Source of the DNA: Nocardia mikamii NBRC 108933
GTDB lineage: Bacteria; Actinomycetota; Actinomycetes; Mycobacteriales; Mycobacteriaceae
Reading direction: 5' to 3'
Length of the DNA: 64,000 nucleotides
NCBI RefSeq assembly: GCF_001613505.1
Contig: NZ_BDCM01000003.1
Span: 62,001-126,000, forward strand
This document shows, in pieces, positions 1-8,996 of the stretch; positions within the stretch are counted from its first letter, which is position 1; each line of letters starts with the position of its first letter. The notes beneath the pieces were generated by a model. That model was not told the origin of the DNA and did no database searches. It saw only the letters and a list, made by a program, of their open reading frames with translations. A program made the position numbers and the translations under genes.

Positions 1-1230
1 CTCACCCAGCACCCGATCCGAAAGTTCGCCCAGACAACTGAGATTGGGGAAGCCGGGCCCCTGCGCCATCCCCGCGAGATTCGGCAGGTAGAGCTTGGCG
101 TCGAGGCCGGACACCGCCAGATCGTGGCCGATGGCCGCCTCCAGCCGGGCATGGGTGACGGGCCCGCCCACCGCGAGCTCCACCAGATCCGAGGCGTCGG
201 CATCGAACAGATCCAGGAACCACAACGGCTGGCCACCGGTCGCGTCGACCACCAGATCGAAGGCGTGCATCTGATCGGGACGCAATTCGTTGCGCAAGGT
301 GAGCGCCACCCCCTCGCCGCGCTCGGCCACCCGCACCACGCGCCCCTGGAGATGATGAACGCGATTGTCCCCCAGCACGTTCTCCTGCACCCGCACCGAG
401 AACACGCCCCGATCGGTGCGGCGAATGACGTCGCGGCGCTCCTGCAGGCTCAGTGCCCGCCACTTCGCCGGATCACTGAACAGCGCATTCTCGAAATAGC
501 TTTCGCCGCGCGTGTAGATGGTGGCCGCGGGCGAGATCACCGACACGGTGAGGACATCGTGGCGGACCAGTTCGTCCACCGCCGACCCCGCGGTCTCACC
601 ACCGCCGATCACCGCCGCCCGCGAGGAGACGGGCAGCCGGCGCTTCCCCGCGAGATCCCAGAAGTCCGCGATGCTCAGCACCTTCGGATGTTCGGCCAGC
701 GCGCGCCGGCTGTCGCCCGGGCCGGTGATCATCAGCCCGTCGCAGTCGATTTCGGTCTCCACACCGGAACCGTCGGCCACCGCGACCAGCCAGCCGTCGG
801 CGGCCGGGCGAATCCGGCGCACCGCGCCCATCACCATCTCGACCTCGGCCTTGCGGGCGACCCACTGCAGATAGTTGGCCCAGACGTGGTGATGCGGATT
901 GGGCCGGCCCCGGTCGATCCACTCGGCATAGGTGCCGTTCTCGACCAGGAACGAAGTCCAGCTGTAGGCGATCATCGCGCGGTCGATCGCGCGGTTGTGG
1001 CCGCGCGCCCAGGTGGAGTGATACGGGAAGCCGACATCCTTTTCGGGGCTGGTGCCGAGCCGATGCTGGCCGTCGGTCCATCCGCCGCTGGGCAGCCAAT
1101 TGCCGCCCACCGCATGCGGTTCCACCACGACCACGCGCGGAGCGGGTAAGCCCAGGTCCCGCAGCACCCGAGCCTTCGCCGCCACTGCCATCGCTTTCGG
1201 CCCGGCTCCGACCACGAGAAGCGTCTTCAC
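1..1230 (-). CDS. nbtG: Lysine/ornithine N-monooxygenase of mycobactin/nocobactin type (partial, 3' end outside window)
   Basis: FAD/NADPH-dependent hydroxylase family that N-hydroxylates the lysine side chain during mycobactin or nocobactin siderophore synthesis (MbtG/NbtG). The visible 410 codons begin with an FAD Rossmann motif (VVGAGPKAMAVAAKA, residues 6-20) that has the GPKAM variant typical of MbtG, followed by GGNWLPSGGWTDG and a second nucleotide-binding stretch AVIGGETAGSAVDEL near residue 209. The frame is open to base 1, so the C-terminus lies outside the window. The start is GTG at 1230, with GGGAG eight bases upstream. An IdeR-like box lies 120 bp upstream, which fits iron-repressed siderophore synthesis. 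The rest of a nocobactin-type cluster probably continues to the left; this is inference. The gene symbol follows the Nocardia name and the substrate (lysine) is inferred from the family. Confidence 0.88.
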   Translation of the reverse strand, partial: MKTLLVVGAGPKAMAVAAKARVLRDLGLPAPRVVVVEPHAVGGNWLPSGGWTDGQHRLGTSPEKDVGFPYHSTWARGHNRAIDRAMIAYSWTSFLVENGTYAEWIDRGRPNPHHHVWANYLQWVARKAEVEMVMGAVRRIRPAADGWLVAVADGSGVETEIDCDGLMITGPGDSRRALAEHPKVLSIADFWDLAGKRRLPVSSRAAVIGGGETAGSAVDELVRHDVLTVSVISPAATIYTRGESYFENALFSDPAKWRALSLQERRDVIRRTDRGVFSVRVQENVLGDNRVHHLQGRVVRVAERGEGVALTLRNELRPDQMHAFDLVVDATGGQPLWFLDLFDADASDLVELAVGGPVTHARLEAAIGHDLAVSGLDAKLYLPNLAGMAQGPGFPNLSCLGELSDRVLGE

Positions 1231-1349
1231 TGGTACTCCCGTTCTGTGATTCCAGCCACCGCCCAGCCGGTCGCCGGGGCGTTCAGCTGCGCAGATCCGA
1301 CATATCGGGAAGAGCGGATCCACCCGAAGTCGACTGAGTATTACCTACC

Positions 1350-1368
1350 TTTGCATAGGCTTACCTTA
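1350..1368. promoter_or_regulatory. IdeR/DmdR-type iron box
   Basis: The 19-mer TTTGCATAGGCTTACCTTA matches the mycobacterial IdeR consensus TTAGGTTAGGCTAACCTAA at 14 of 19 positions, including the central TAGGCT and ACCT. It lies between the divergent siderophore hydroxylase (start 1230) and the MTB12-like gene (start 1447). On the minus strand a TAATAC hexamer suitable as a -10 lies just downstream of the box, so repressor binding would block transcription of the hydroxylase gene. Operator function is inferred from the match and the context. Confidence 0.65.
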
Positions 1369-1446
1369 TATTGCTTAGTGGTGCCAGCCCTTGCGGAACG
1401 ATTGCGAGGCACGGCACTCCTGTCCCCCAACTGATCGGATACGACC

Positions 1447-1911
1447 ATGATCAAGATCAAATCCCGTGCCGTTGCGGCGTTTTCGCTGGCCGCCGTGGTC
1501 TTCGCCGGCGGCGTCGCCTCCGTGACCCCGGCCGTGGCCGCGCCGATCGCCGCCCCTGTGCACGCCGCCGCTCCGGGTGTCGGCGAGCTGCAGAGCAAGC
1601 TGGAGTTGGTGCTCGACCCGAACGGTTCGCGGTCCGCTCGCGCCAACGAGCTGGAGGCCGGCGAGGCCGGTCTGAGCCTGGTCGACCAGGTCGGCGGCGT
1701 CATGGCCTCGGTGCCCGGATTCCAGTGGCAGGCCGTCGCTCCGGTGAACGTGCAGGGCGACACCCTGACTCACAACCTGCAGATCAACGTCCCCGGCTTC
1801 GATGCCATGTACATCGAGCTGAAGTGGAAGGACATCGACGGCACCTGGAAGCTGACCCGCGAATCCGAGTGCACGATCGCCTATTACGCGAACCTGCCCT
1901 GCACCGTTTAG
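1447..1911 (+). CDS. Secreted low-molecular-weight antigen MTB12/CFP2-like protein
   Basis: A 154-residue exported protein. The N-terminus is a Sec signal peptide: basic MIKIKSR, a hydrophobic run at about 9-30, and an Ala-rich cleavage region near VAAPIAAP. The mature part resembles the C-terminal domain of the mycobacterial low-molecular-weight antigen MTB12 (CFP2), with LQSKLELVLDP near the start and WKDIDGTWKLTRESEC near the end. Two cysteines near the C-terminus (ESEC and LPCTV) could form a disulfide. The molecular function of this family is not established. The gene is divergent from the siderophore hydroxylase and shares the iron-box intergenic region, so iron control is possible. A strong hairpin follows its stop codon. 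Confidence 0.8.
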   Translation: MIKIKSRAVAAFSLAAVVFAGGVASVTPAVAAPIAAPVHAAAPGVGELQSKLELVLDPNGSRSARANELEAGEAGLSLVDQVGGVMASVPGFQWQAVAPVNVQGDTLTHNLQINVPGFDAMYIELKWKDIDGTWKLTRESECTIAYYANLPCTV

Positions 1912-1918
1912 TGCACGA

Positions 1919-1954
1919 GCGGTCCCGGGCGCCCGCCGTCGCGCCCGGGACCGC
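1919..1954 (+). terminator. Hairpin terminator after the MTB12-like gene
   Basis: A perfect 14-bp inverted repeat GCGGTCCCGGGCGC (1919-1932 and 1941-1954) with an 8-nt loop starts 8 bases after the stop codon. There is no T-tract, as is usual for actinomycete terminators. Confidence 0.75.
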
Positions 1955-2078
1955 CATCGCGGACGCCCGGGCCACTCGCCCGACAGCCCCGCCCGCTCCA
2001 GATCCTCCGGCGCCGCGGCCGGCCCGTATCTGCGCAGGCCGATCCTCGGCACTACGGTGCTGTCGTTAGGGTCGTTAC

Positions 2079-3020
2079 GTGCGACGCCGGCAACAGCCGC
2101 CGCTGCCCAAGCGCCACGGACTCGATCCGGCGCGGCTGCGGTTACCCGAAGACGGAACCTGGGCGACGATTCGCGACCATCTGGTCCATCGGCTCCCCCG
2201 GGTCCCCGCCGCGCGCATCGACGAGATGCTCGCCGGCGGCGACATCGTCGACCTCGACGGTCCGATCGAGCCGGACGCGCCCTATGTCCCCGGGGGCGCG
2301 GTGTGGTTCCACCGCGATCTACCCGACGAGACACCGGTGCCGTTCGAGGTCACCGTGGTGCATCGCGACGACCATCTGCTGGTGGTCGACAAACCACACT
2401 TCCTGTCCACGATTCCGCGCGGACAGCACATCCTCGAGACCGCACTCGTCCGGTTGCGGCGGGATCTGGACCTCCCCGATCTGGTGCCCGCGCATCGGCT
2501 GGACCGGACCACGGCCGGACTGATCCTGTTCATCATCGATCCGGCGCGGCGCGGGGCGTATCAGACCCTGTTCCACAAGCGCCGGGTGCACAAGCAGTAC
2601 GAGGCGATCGCGCCCTACGATCCCGAACTGACCCTGCCCCGCACGGTACGCAGCCGGATCGTCAAGGAGCGCACGATCCTTCGCGCCTTCGAGGTCGAGG
2701 GCGAACCCAACGCGGAAACGCTGATCGAGCTGATCGACCACCGCGACGGCCTCGGTCGCTACCGGCTGAGCCCGCACACCGGCCGCACCCATCAGCTGCG
2801 ACTGCACATGAACGGGCTCGGGGTGCCGATCCTGGGCGACGACTTCTATCCCGACCTCACCGATCGCCCCGTGGACGATTTCACCCGGCCGCTGCAACTG
2901 CTGGCCGCGCGGCTGGCCTTCACCGACCCGATCAGCGGGACCGAGCGGGTGTTCGAGACCACGCGAACCTTGCGGGCGTGGACCGATTACGCGGGCTGGA
3001 GCGGCGAACCGACCGGATAG
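2079..3020 (+). CDS. RluA-family RNA pseudouridine synthase
   Basis: Converts specific uridines of rRNA or tRNA to pseudouridine; the target base cannot be read from the sequence. The 313-residue protein has the RluA catalytic motif AHRLDRTTAGL, with the nucleophilic Asp at residue 142. An N-terminal S4-like region (residues 30-70) precedes a VVDKP segment at about 105, and LSPHTGRTHQLRLHMN is the later conserved motif. The start is GTG at 2079 without a clear ribosome-binding site. A TCGTTAGGGT stretch just before it suggests a leaderless or very short-leader transcript. It stands alone between the MTB12-like gene and a CPBP protease. Confidence 0.92.
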   Translation: MRRRQQPPLPKRHGLDPARLRLPEDGTWATIRDHLVHRLPRVPAARIDEMLAGGDIVDLDGPIEPDAPYVPGGAVWFHRDLPDETPVPFEVTVVHRDDHLLVVDKPHFLSTIPRGQHILETALVRLRRDLDLPDLVPAHRLDRTTAGLILFIIDPARRGAYQTLFHKRRVHKQYEAIAPYDPELTLPRTVRSRIVKERTILRAFEVEGEPNAETLIELIDHRDGLGRYRLSPHTGRTHQLRLHMNGLGVPILGDDFYPDLTDRPVDDFTRPLQLLAARLAFTDPISGTERVFETTRTLRAWTDYAGWSGEPTG

Positions 3021-3124
3021 CCCGAACGGCCGTTCGCCCGCGAGCCGCGACACCGGCGTCCGATGCGTCGATCGTGACCCGCCGAACACGGCGCGCGCGC
3101 CCGGATGAACGTAGACTGGCGGCG

Positions 3125-3883
3125 ATGTCTCGAAACGATAACGGGGTTGCGCAGTCCTCGGCCCCGGTCGGCCCGGGGCGCCGGTTACACGCTTACCTCG
3201 ACGTCGCCGTCGTGGTGGCGGTGCTCGCCGGTACGAATCTGATCGCGCATTTCACCTCACAATGGGCGAATATCGCGACCGTTCCGGCGGCCGCGGTGAT
3301 TCTCGTGCTGTTGATGCGGCGCCGCGGGCTCGGCTGGGCGGAATTGGGACTTTCGCCGCGGCAGTGGCGGCGCGGAACGCTCTATGCGCTCGGCGCGGTC
3401 GCGATTGTCGTGGGCGCGGTGGTGATCGGCGCCCTCCTGCCGATTACCCGGCCGTTCTTTCTCGCCAATCGATATGCGACCCTGTCCGGGGCATTGATCG
3501 CCTCCATGATCGTCATTCCGCTGCAGACGGTGATTCCGGAGGAACTCGCCTTCCGCGGCGTCCTGCACGGCACACTGGATCGAGCGACCGGCGCACGCGG
3601 TGTATTCATCGTCGGGTCACTGCTTTTCGGCTGCTGGCATATCGCCTCGTCACTCGGTTTGACCAGCGGGAACCGCGGTTTGAGCACGCTGCTCGGCGGT
3701 GGTGTCGGCGGGCAGATCGCCGGAATCGCACTGGCCGTCCTGGCCACCGCGGCCGCCGGTGTGATCTTCACATGGTTGCGCCGGCGCAGCGGAAGTCTGC
3801 TCGCGCCGATCGCACTGCACTGGTCACTCAACGGCGCGGGCGCGCTCGCGGCGGCCATTGTCTGGCATACCGCGGTGCACTGA
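3125..3883 (+). CDS. CPBP-family intramembrane metalloprotease
   Basis: A 252-residue polytopic membrane protein with about seven hydrophobic segments. It carries the CPBP (CAAX protease and bacteriocin-processing) motifs: EELAFR with the paired glutamates at about 139-140 and Arg at 143, a second motif around CWH near residue 171, and HWSLNG near the C-terminus. The EExxxR and His motifs form the proposed metal/catalytic site in this family. Substrates are unknown; members act in prenyl-protein processing, bacteriocin self-immunity or signalling. I chose the ATG at 3125, where the hydrophilic N-terminus MSRNDNG begins. The frame is open upstream, but those codons are the shadow of the preceding gene. 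Confidence 0.88.
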   Translation: MSRNDNGVAQSSAPVGPGRRLHAYLDVAVVVAVLAGTNLIAHFTSQWANIATVPAAAVILVLLMRRRGLGWAELGLSPRQWRRGTLYALGAVAIVVGAVVIGALLPITRPFFLANRYATLSGALIASMIVIPLQTVIPEELAFRGVLHGTLDRATGARGVFIVGSLLFGCWHIASSLGLTSGNRGLSTLLGGGVGGQIAGIALAVLATAAAGVIFTWLRRRSGSLLAPIALHWSLNGAGALAAAIVWHTAVH

Positions 3884-4077
3884 AATTCCGCTGTCGCAGC
3901 CTAATTCGCCAATCGCCGGGCCGAACAGCGCATTTGCATATTCGCCCGAACTGATGTTCGGTGAAAGCGTTGACCGCGCCGATGGTCGGCGATTACTCTC
4001 TCACTTCGATCACACATATGTTCGAGTACTCGGGTAATCGACCTCGGTAGCGCGGTTGCTGCCGGGAAAGGCACGCC

Positions 4078-6024
4078 ATGCTCGACGAGCAGTCGACCAC
4101 CACGACCGCCGTCCCTCCGGCGGACTCCGCGCACCCTTCGACCCACGACGCCGCACGGTCCGCCGCAGGCGCTCACCCCGGGGAGGTCTCCGTGGAGGCG
4201 CCCCCGGCCACGCCGAAGACCGCCCGGCGCCGGGGCGCCACCGAGCACTCCCCGCAAGCGGAGCTCAACGCGCTGGCCCGGCGGGTGGCGACCGCGCGGG
4301 GCAAGCTGCCCCTGCAAGCGGATCCGGCGCTGTTCGCCGAACTGTCCGATCGGGAGATCGCCGCCGAACGTGATCTCGCCGAATGGATCCGCACCCAGCG
4401 CCGCCGGCAACGAAAACGCGCGGTGACGGCCCAGCTGTCGGCCGAGAAGCGGGATCGCCGCGTCGCCCTCGCCCTGCGCCGGGCCGACGACGCGGACGCT
4501 CGCTGGCACCGGCGGGCCCGCGCGGCACGCATGCGGGTGTCGAATCCCGACGCGCGCCTGGCGCAACTGTTCCGCCGCGCCGAATGGTCGTCGCGGGCGC
4601 TGATCGGCGTCGTCGTCCTCGGCATGGTGTGGGCGGGAGTGAACGTCCAGCACAACCTCGTCCCCAGCGGCGACATGTCGGATCCGCTGTACTGGCTCAG
4701 TTACGGCTTCGAGGCGATGATCTCGATCCCGATCATCACCATCATGGTGGTCGCCACCACCGCCGCCCGATGGGGCCGCGATATCGACCGCGGCAAGGTC
4801 GTCTTCCTGGAAACCGCGCTGCTCGGTGTCACCATCGCCCTCAACGCCGGCCCACATCTGGTCGCGGGCGCACCGGCGCGCGCCGCCGAGGCCGCCGTCG
4901 CCCCCGTCATGGTGGGCGTCGTGATCTGGTTGCACGCCTGGGTTTCCGCGCGCTACGCCCAGCTCATCGATGACATCCCGATGGAGGACATCGACTCCGA
5001 TCTGCCGCCGACCGGGTACCGCCCGAGCTACCGGCCCGACGACCTTCCGGAATGGGCGGAGGCACGTCCGCTACCCGACGGTGCGGGGCACGCGGAACTC
5101 CCCAGTTATCCACAGCTCCCGTCGACGCCTGTGCCGCAACCTGTTTCGGTGGCGGGATGGGAGGCGTCGCTACTGCTCGCGGACGCGGTGGAAAATCGCC
5201 GGCCTACGACCGCGACGGCGGCCGCTGCCGGGGCAGCGGCCGAACCCGTGTCTACACCGCCGCAGTCCGCCGCGCGCACCGCACCGCCCCCTTCGCCTGC
5301 GACCACGGCAAACGCATCGTCGACCGCGCAGGGCCCGGCTCCCGTCGAGCCGGCCACCGCATACGAGGTGCTCACCGAGGCGACAGCCACCGGCGACTCC
5401 GCCGACGCGGCAACCGGCAAGGCCGACGAGCCAACGGTAAACGCTCCGGCGCCAACGGAAGTCACGGAGGCCGAGGCGCTCGCGCACTCCGATGAGCGGT
5501 CGGGATCACACGGTGCCGGGCTTCGGATCGTCTCCGACGAACCGCGCAAGACGCGCACGCGGCGGGCCGTGGACGACGCCGTGCAGTTGGTGCTGGGTGA
5601 GCCGGTCGCCGAAGCACCTCGATCCGTCGCGGCCGCAACCGAACTCGACCGCACGGCGCCGACGGACGCCCCGGCCGACCTCGCCCACGCCGAAGACGCG
5701 GAGGTGGACGACGCCGAATTCGCCGATATCGAATCCGTCGCTGTCGATTCCGTCGCTGTCGATTCCGTCGCTGTCGATTCCGTCGCTCTCGATTCGGCGG
5801 AGGACGAGACCGGCGAGGTCGCCATCCGGTCGGTGGCACACGAAATCCGCCGCCGCGGCCTGTCCAAGCTGTCGGTCGACCAGCTCGCCGAAATCCTCAC
5901 CCTCACCGACGAATCGTGGACCCCCGCCGCGATCGGCGCCGCCATCGGCCTGCCGGGCTCCCGGATACTGGGAATCTTGGAGGCGGCCCGCCGCATCAGC
6001 ATGCCCGTGGCGGTCGGCGGCTGA
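4078..6024 (+). CDS. Four-TM membrane protein with long acidic/Pro-Ala tail and C-terminal helical (wHTH-like) segment; function unknown
   Basis: A 648-residue protein that I do not recognise with certainty. Residues 1-70 are low-complexity. A highly charged Arg/Lys-rich helical region follows (about 75-170), then four predicted TM helices at about 175-195, 205-230, 241-262 and 275-295. This layout recalls the DUF2637/SpdB-like membrane proteins of actinomycetes and their mobile elements. Residues 300-575 are Pro/Ala/Thr/Glu-rich and probably disordered, with a short tandem repeat (SVAVD units). The last 70 residues (IRRRGLSKLSVDQLAEIL and following) form a compact helical domain resembling a winged-helix DNA-binding fold. 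The start is ATG at 4078 after AAAGGCACGCC. A membrane-anchored regulatory or DNA-segregation role is conceivable but unproven. Confidence 0.7.
   Translation: MLDEQSTTTTAVPPADSAHPSTHDAARSAAGAHPGEVSVEAPPATPKTARRRGATEHSPQAELNALARRVATARGKLPLQADPALFAELSDREIAAERDLAEWIRTQRRRQRKRAVTAQLSAEKRDRRVALALRRADDADARWHRRARAARMRVSNPDARLAQLFRRAEWSSRALIGVVVLGMVWAGVNVQHNLVPSGDMSDPLYWLSYGFEAMISIPIITIMVVATTAARWGRDIDRGKVVFLETALLGVTIALNAGPHLVAGAPARAAEAAVAPVMVGVVIWLHAWVSARYAQLIDDIPMEDIDSDLPPTGYRPSYRPDDLPEWAEARPLPDGAGHAELPSYPQLPSTPVPQPVSVAGWEASLLLADAVENRRPTTATAAAAGAAAEPVSTPPQSAARTAPPPSPATTANASSTAQGPAPVEPATAYEVLTEATATGDSADAATGKADEPTVNAPAPTEVTEAEALAHSDERSGSHGAGLRIVSDEPRKTRTRRAVDDAVQLVLGEPVAEAPRSVAAATELDRTAPTDAPADLAHAEDAEVDDAEFADIESVAVDSVAVDSVAVDSVALDSAEDETGEVAIRSVAHEIRRRGLSKLSVDQLAEILTLTDESWTPAAIGAAIGLPGSRILGILEAARRISMPVAVGG
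5734..5793 (+). repeat. In-frame 15-bp tandem repeat, four units
   Basis: The unit TCCGTCGCTGTCGAT occurs three times exactly and a fourth time with one change (CTC for GTG-strand position, giving Leu). It encodes SVAVD repeated within the disordered tail of the four-TM protein. The 15-bp period keeps the frame, so copy number can vary without inactivating the gene. Confidence 0.9.
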
Positions 6025-6256
6025 CCGCGCCGGGCCGCGATCTGTCCCGGCATGCGCTGAGCGCCGATTCGCGACGCCGCTACCAGGCGGTTCAGGCGCC
6101 TCGAAGGGCCCGATAAGGAACCTCACAGGCTCGGTCGTAATCATGGAGTGCGACGACCGACTCGAGGAAGCAGATGATCGAGACCTTTCCGCGAGCGCAT
6201 TCGTCGGCGACCTTGCCGCGCGACGGACGGTGCTCCTGCCCACGGATCACGACACG

Positions 6257-7561
6257 ATGAGTACGGCGATTGCGACATCGGTCCGCGGTACGCCCACCTC
6301 CGTCGCGACCGAATCCGGAGAGGCCGCACAACCCCAGCCGTCGCGGCCCTATCTGCATCAGGTCAACCTGTTCCGGATCCTGACCTTCGCCAGCGTGATC
6401 GCCGTACACGTGATCGACAGATCCAGTGATCCGAACAATGTGTCCGCGAACGGGGCCATGGTCCTGCTGCACTTTCCCCGCGAGGCCTTCTTCACGCTGA
6501 CCGGATTCGTGCTGATCTACCAGTACGCCGACCGGTCCTTCGACGCGCCGCACTTCTGGCGCCGCCGCTTCGCCCTCGTCGGCATCCCCTACGTCCTCTG
6601 GTCGGTGTTCTATTGGGGCTATTCGGTGGTCGCCGGCATTCATCAGGAGTCCGCGGCGGGAGCGGTACGCCGGTTGGCGATCGAACTCGTGACCGGGGAA
6701 GCCTGGTATCAGATGTACTTCCTGCTGGTCTCGATGCAGATCTACCTGCTCTTCCCGCTGTTGCTCCGGTTCGTCCGCTGGTCGGCCGGCCACCACCGGT
6801 GGGTGCTCGGGACGAGTGCGCTCGTACAAGCGGGCATGCTGTCGGCGCTGACGCATCCGCCGACGCTCACCGGCATGCCGGAGCAGCTGTGGGACCACCT
6901 CTACGTGACGGTACTGCCGTACCAGTTCTACATCCTGTTCGGCGCGGTCGCCGCCTGGCATATCGGCACCGTCGACCGGGCCGTGCGGCGCTTCGGCCCA
7001 CTGCTGATCCTCGGCACGGTCCTCGTGGCGGCGGGCGCCGAGTGGTGCTATCAGCACGCCGTCGCGAGCGGCACCACCCCGTGGCAGGCCGACAACGTCT
7101 TCAACCCGTACATGGCCGTCTATTTCGTCGCGCTGATCGTCGGCCTCTACACCGTGAGCACGTGGTGGTCCTGGCTGCGGCCGAAGTATCGCGTCGTCGG
7201 CCGCATCTCGCGCTACGGCGCCGATCGCTCCTTCGCGGTCTTCCTGATGCATCCGATCGTGCTGGAACTGCTGATCCCCCTCTATCCGCAGCTGCACGAC
7301 ACGGTCGGCGCCGCGGGCGCGACGGCCCTGTTGTTCGTCGCGGTCCTGGCGGTCACCCTCGCGGTGGTCGGCGTGGTGCGCCACGCGCCCGGCAGTATCT
7401 ACCTCACCGGCCGGCCCCGGATCGAAGGCACCACCCCGCTCGTTCGCCGACTGCGGTCGATCGGCCCGGCATCGCCGCAGCGTGTGACGGCATTCGAGAC
7501 CGGTCACTCCGTCCCGGAGTCGTACGGACGGCCGTCGTCCGCCGAGGCGCCGGCGGCATAG
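6257..7561 (+). CDS. Acyltransferase-3 family membrane protein
   Basis: A 434-residue integral membrane protein of the acyltransferase 3 family (OafA/OatA-like), which moves acyl groups onto exported carbohydrates or lipids. About ten hydrophobic helices start at LHQVNLFRILTFASVIAVHV, which contains the conserved family His. The segment FTLTGFVLIYQYA and the helix with FLMHPIVLELL match the family pattern. There is no extracytoplasmic SGNH domain. I chose the ATG at 6257. An in-frame ATG at 6143 would add 38 polar residues, and neither has a convincing ribosome-binding site. The 3' end overlaps the convergent FAD hydroxylase gene by 58 bp, so both transcripts run into each other's coding ends. 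The acceptor substrate is unknown. Confidence 0.85.
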   Translation: MSTAIATSVRGTPTSVATESGEAAQPQPSRPYLHQVNLFRILTFASVIAVHVIDRSSDPNNVSANGAMVLLHFPREAFFTLTGFVLIYQYADRSFDAPHFWRRRFALVGIPYVLWSVFYWGYSVVAGIHQESAAGAVRRLAIELVTGEAWYQMYFLLVSMQIYLLFPLLLRFVRWSAGHHRWVLGTSALVQAGMLSALTHPPTLTGMPEQLWDHLYVTVLPYQFYILFGAVAAWHIGTVDRAVRRFGPLLILGTVLVAAGAEWCYQHAVASGTTPWQADNVFNPYMAVYFVALIVGLYTVSTWWSWLRPKYRVVGRISRYGADRSFAVFLMHPIVLELLIPLYPQLHDTVGAAGATALLFVAVLAVTLAVVGVVRHAPGSIYLTGRPRIEGTTPLVRRLRSIGPASPQRVTAFETGHSVPESYGRPSSAEAPAA

Positions 7562-8820
7562 GTCGTGGCTTCTGCGGCGACCGCGTCCGATGCGAGATCG
7601 ACGGGAACAGCAGCACTGGCATGGCGGTACGCCTCGGCAAGGCCGGCGAGTTCGGCCGCGGTGAGCACCTCCTCGATCCGATCGAAGCCGAGCGGCGCCC
7701 GTTGCGCCACCGCGTGCAGCACCCGGTCCATCGGCATATCGCGGTTCGCCAGCACGATGGCGTTGACCGCCTTCCGCCGGACCTGCTCGTAGCGCGCCAG
7801 TCCGGCGATCGGATCCGCGGCCGCGGCGAGTTCGGACGCCAGAACGCCGGCGTCGAGAATGGCTTGCGAGCCGCCGTTGGAGCCGACCGGATACATCGGA
7901 TGTGCGGCATCGCCCATAATCGTGACGCGTCCGGTCCCCCAGTGCGGCAACGGGTCTCGGTCGACCATCGGATACTCGAGCACTTCGGCGCTGGCGCGCA
8001 GCAAGGCGGAAATGTCGACACCGGCCAGGCGCCAACCGTCGTAGTGTGGGAGCACATCCGCCAGCCGCCCGGCGCGATTCCAGTCCGGGCTCTGCGCCGC
8101 CGTATCGTGCCCGCGCACTTCGGCAACCCAGTTCACCAGCGAACTCCCCCGACGATGCGCGGCGCCGGAAATCGGGTACATGACGAATTTCGCGGCGTGG
8201 TTGGAACCCGCGACCACCATCGTCCGGCCGTCCAAGAAGGGCCGAATCTCACTGACGCCCCGCCACATTCGAATGCCGTTCCACAGCGGACGTCCCTCGG
8301 CCGGATGCAATTGCGCTCGGACGGCCGAATGCAGACCGTCGGCGCCGATCAATACATCCGCAGTCTCCTCGACGAAGTGGCCCGCGGACCGGTCGCGGAA
8401 GCGGCAGCGCACCCTATCGGCGTCCTCGGTGAACGAGTGCAGCGCCAGCCCTTCACGCACGGCGTCCGCTCCCAGCCGGGCACGCACCAGCTCCACGAGC
8501 AACTCCTGCAATTCGCCGCGATGGACCGCATACTGCGGCCAGCGCTGACCGGCGGCCAATCCGCGTGCCTCACTCCAGATTCGATTCCCGAACCGATCCA
8601 GGTGCAGCGTGCGCGACGTCGCGATCGCGCAATCGGCCAGGGCCGCACCGATTCCCAGCTCGGTCAGTTCCCGCACCGCATGGGGCAACAGATTGATCCC
8701 GACACCGAGGGGACGCAGTTCGGTGACCGCATCGAAAACCACCGCGTCGATGCCCACCCGGTGCAGACAGGCCGCCGCGGTCAGTCCGGCGATCCCTGCG
8801 CCCGCGATCACAACCCGCAT
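7504..8820 (-). CDS. FAD-dependent aromatic-ring hydroxylase (salicylate/6-hydroxynicotinate monooxygenase-like)
   Basis: A 438-residue class A flavoprotein monooxygenase. It shows the GXGXXG FAD motif at the N-terminus (VVIAGAGIAGLTAAACL), a DG motif in VLIGADGLHSAVRAQL, and the GD motif ITIMGDAAHPMYPVGSNG that contacts the FAD ribityl chain. These enzymes use NAD(P)H and O2 to hydroxylate phenolic or heteroaromatic substrates; the substrate here cannot be assigned. I start at ATG 8820 (MRVVIAGAG), which has GGGAGAG upstream, rather than at an upstream start that adds 17 unlikely residues. No pathway partner is adjacent; the neighbours are an acyltransferase (convergent) and a YdcF protein. 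Confidence 0.88.
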   Translation of the reverse strand: MRVVIAGAGIAGLTAAACLHRVGIDAVVFDAVTELRPLGVGINLLPHAVRELTELGIGAALADCAIATSRTLHLDRFGNRIWSEARGLAAGQRWPQYAVHRGELQELLVELVRARLGADAVREGLALHSFTEDADRVRCRFRDRSAGHFVEETADVLIGADGLHSAVRAQLHPAEGRPLWNGIRMWRGVSEIRPFLDGRTMVVAGSNHAAKFVMYPISGAAHRRGSSLVNWVAEVRGHDTAAQSPDWNRAGRLADVLPHYDGWRLAGVDISALLRASAEVLEYPMVDRDPLPHWGTGRVTIMGDAAHPMYPVGSNGGSQAILDAGVLASELAAAADPIAGLARYEQVRRKAVNAIVLANRDMPMDRVLHAVAQRAPLGFDRIEEVLTAAELAGLAEAYRHASAAVPVDLASDAVAAEATTYAAGASADDGRPYDSGTE

Positions 8821-8996
8821 CACCGCTCTCCCGCCGGTAGTCGCAGTGAATCGAAATTCCGTACACCCCACACCTTCTCGCTCCTCCCGCCGATGCCCCG
8901 AGGACGCGAGTAATCTACCGATTCTCAGGTGTGGGCAGCCCAGTCATTCACCGTGGGTGGGTGTGTTCCGATCGACGGCCACCCGCGGCCGGCCGG

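Noticed and set aside
2057..3124. Upstream extension of the CPBP protease frame
   Set aside because: It overlaps the pseudouridine synthase in another frame and reads as Arg/Pro-rich noise.
5492..6256. Upstream extension of the acyltransferase frame into the four-TM gene
   Set aside because: The extra 255 codons are Arg/Pro/Ser-rich shadow sequence of the preceding gene; the acyltransferase proper starts at 6257.
6092..8035. A 647-codon minus-strand frame opposite the acyltransferase
   Set aside because: It has shadow composition, no motif, and conflicts with two well-supported genes.
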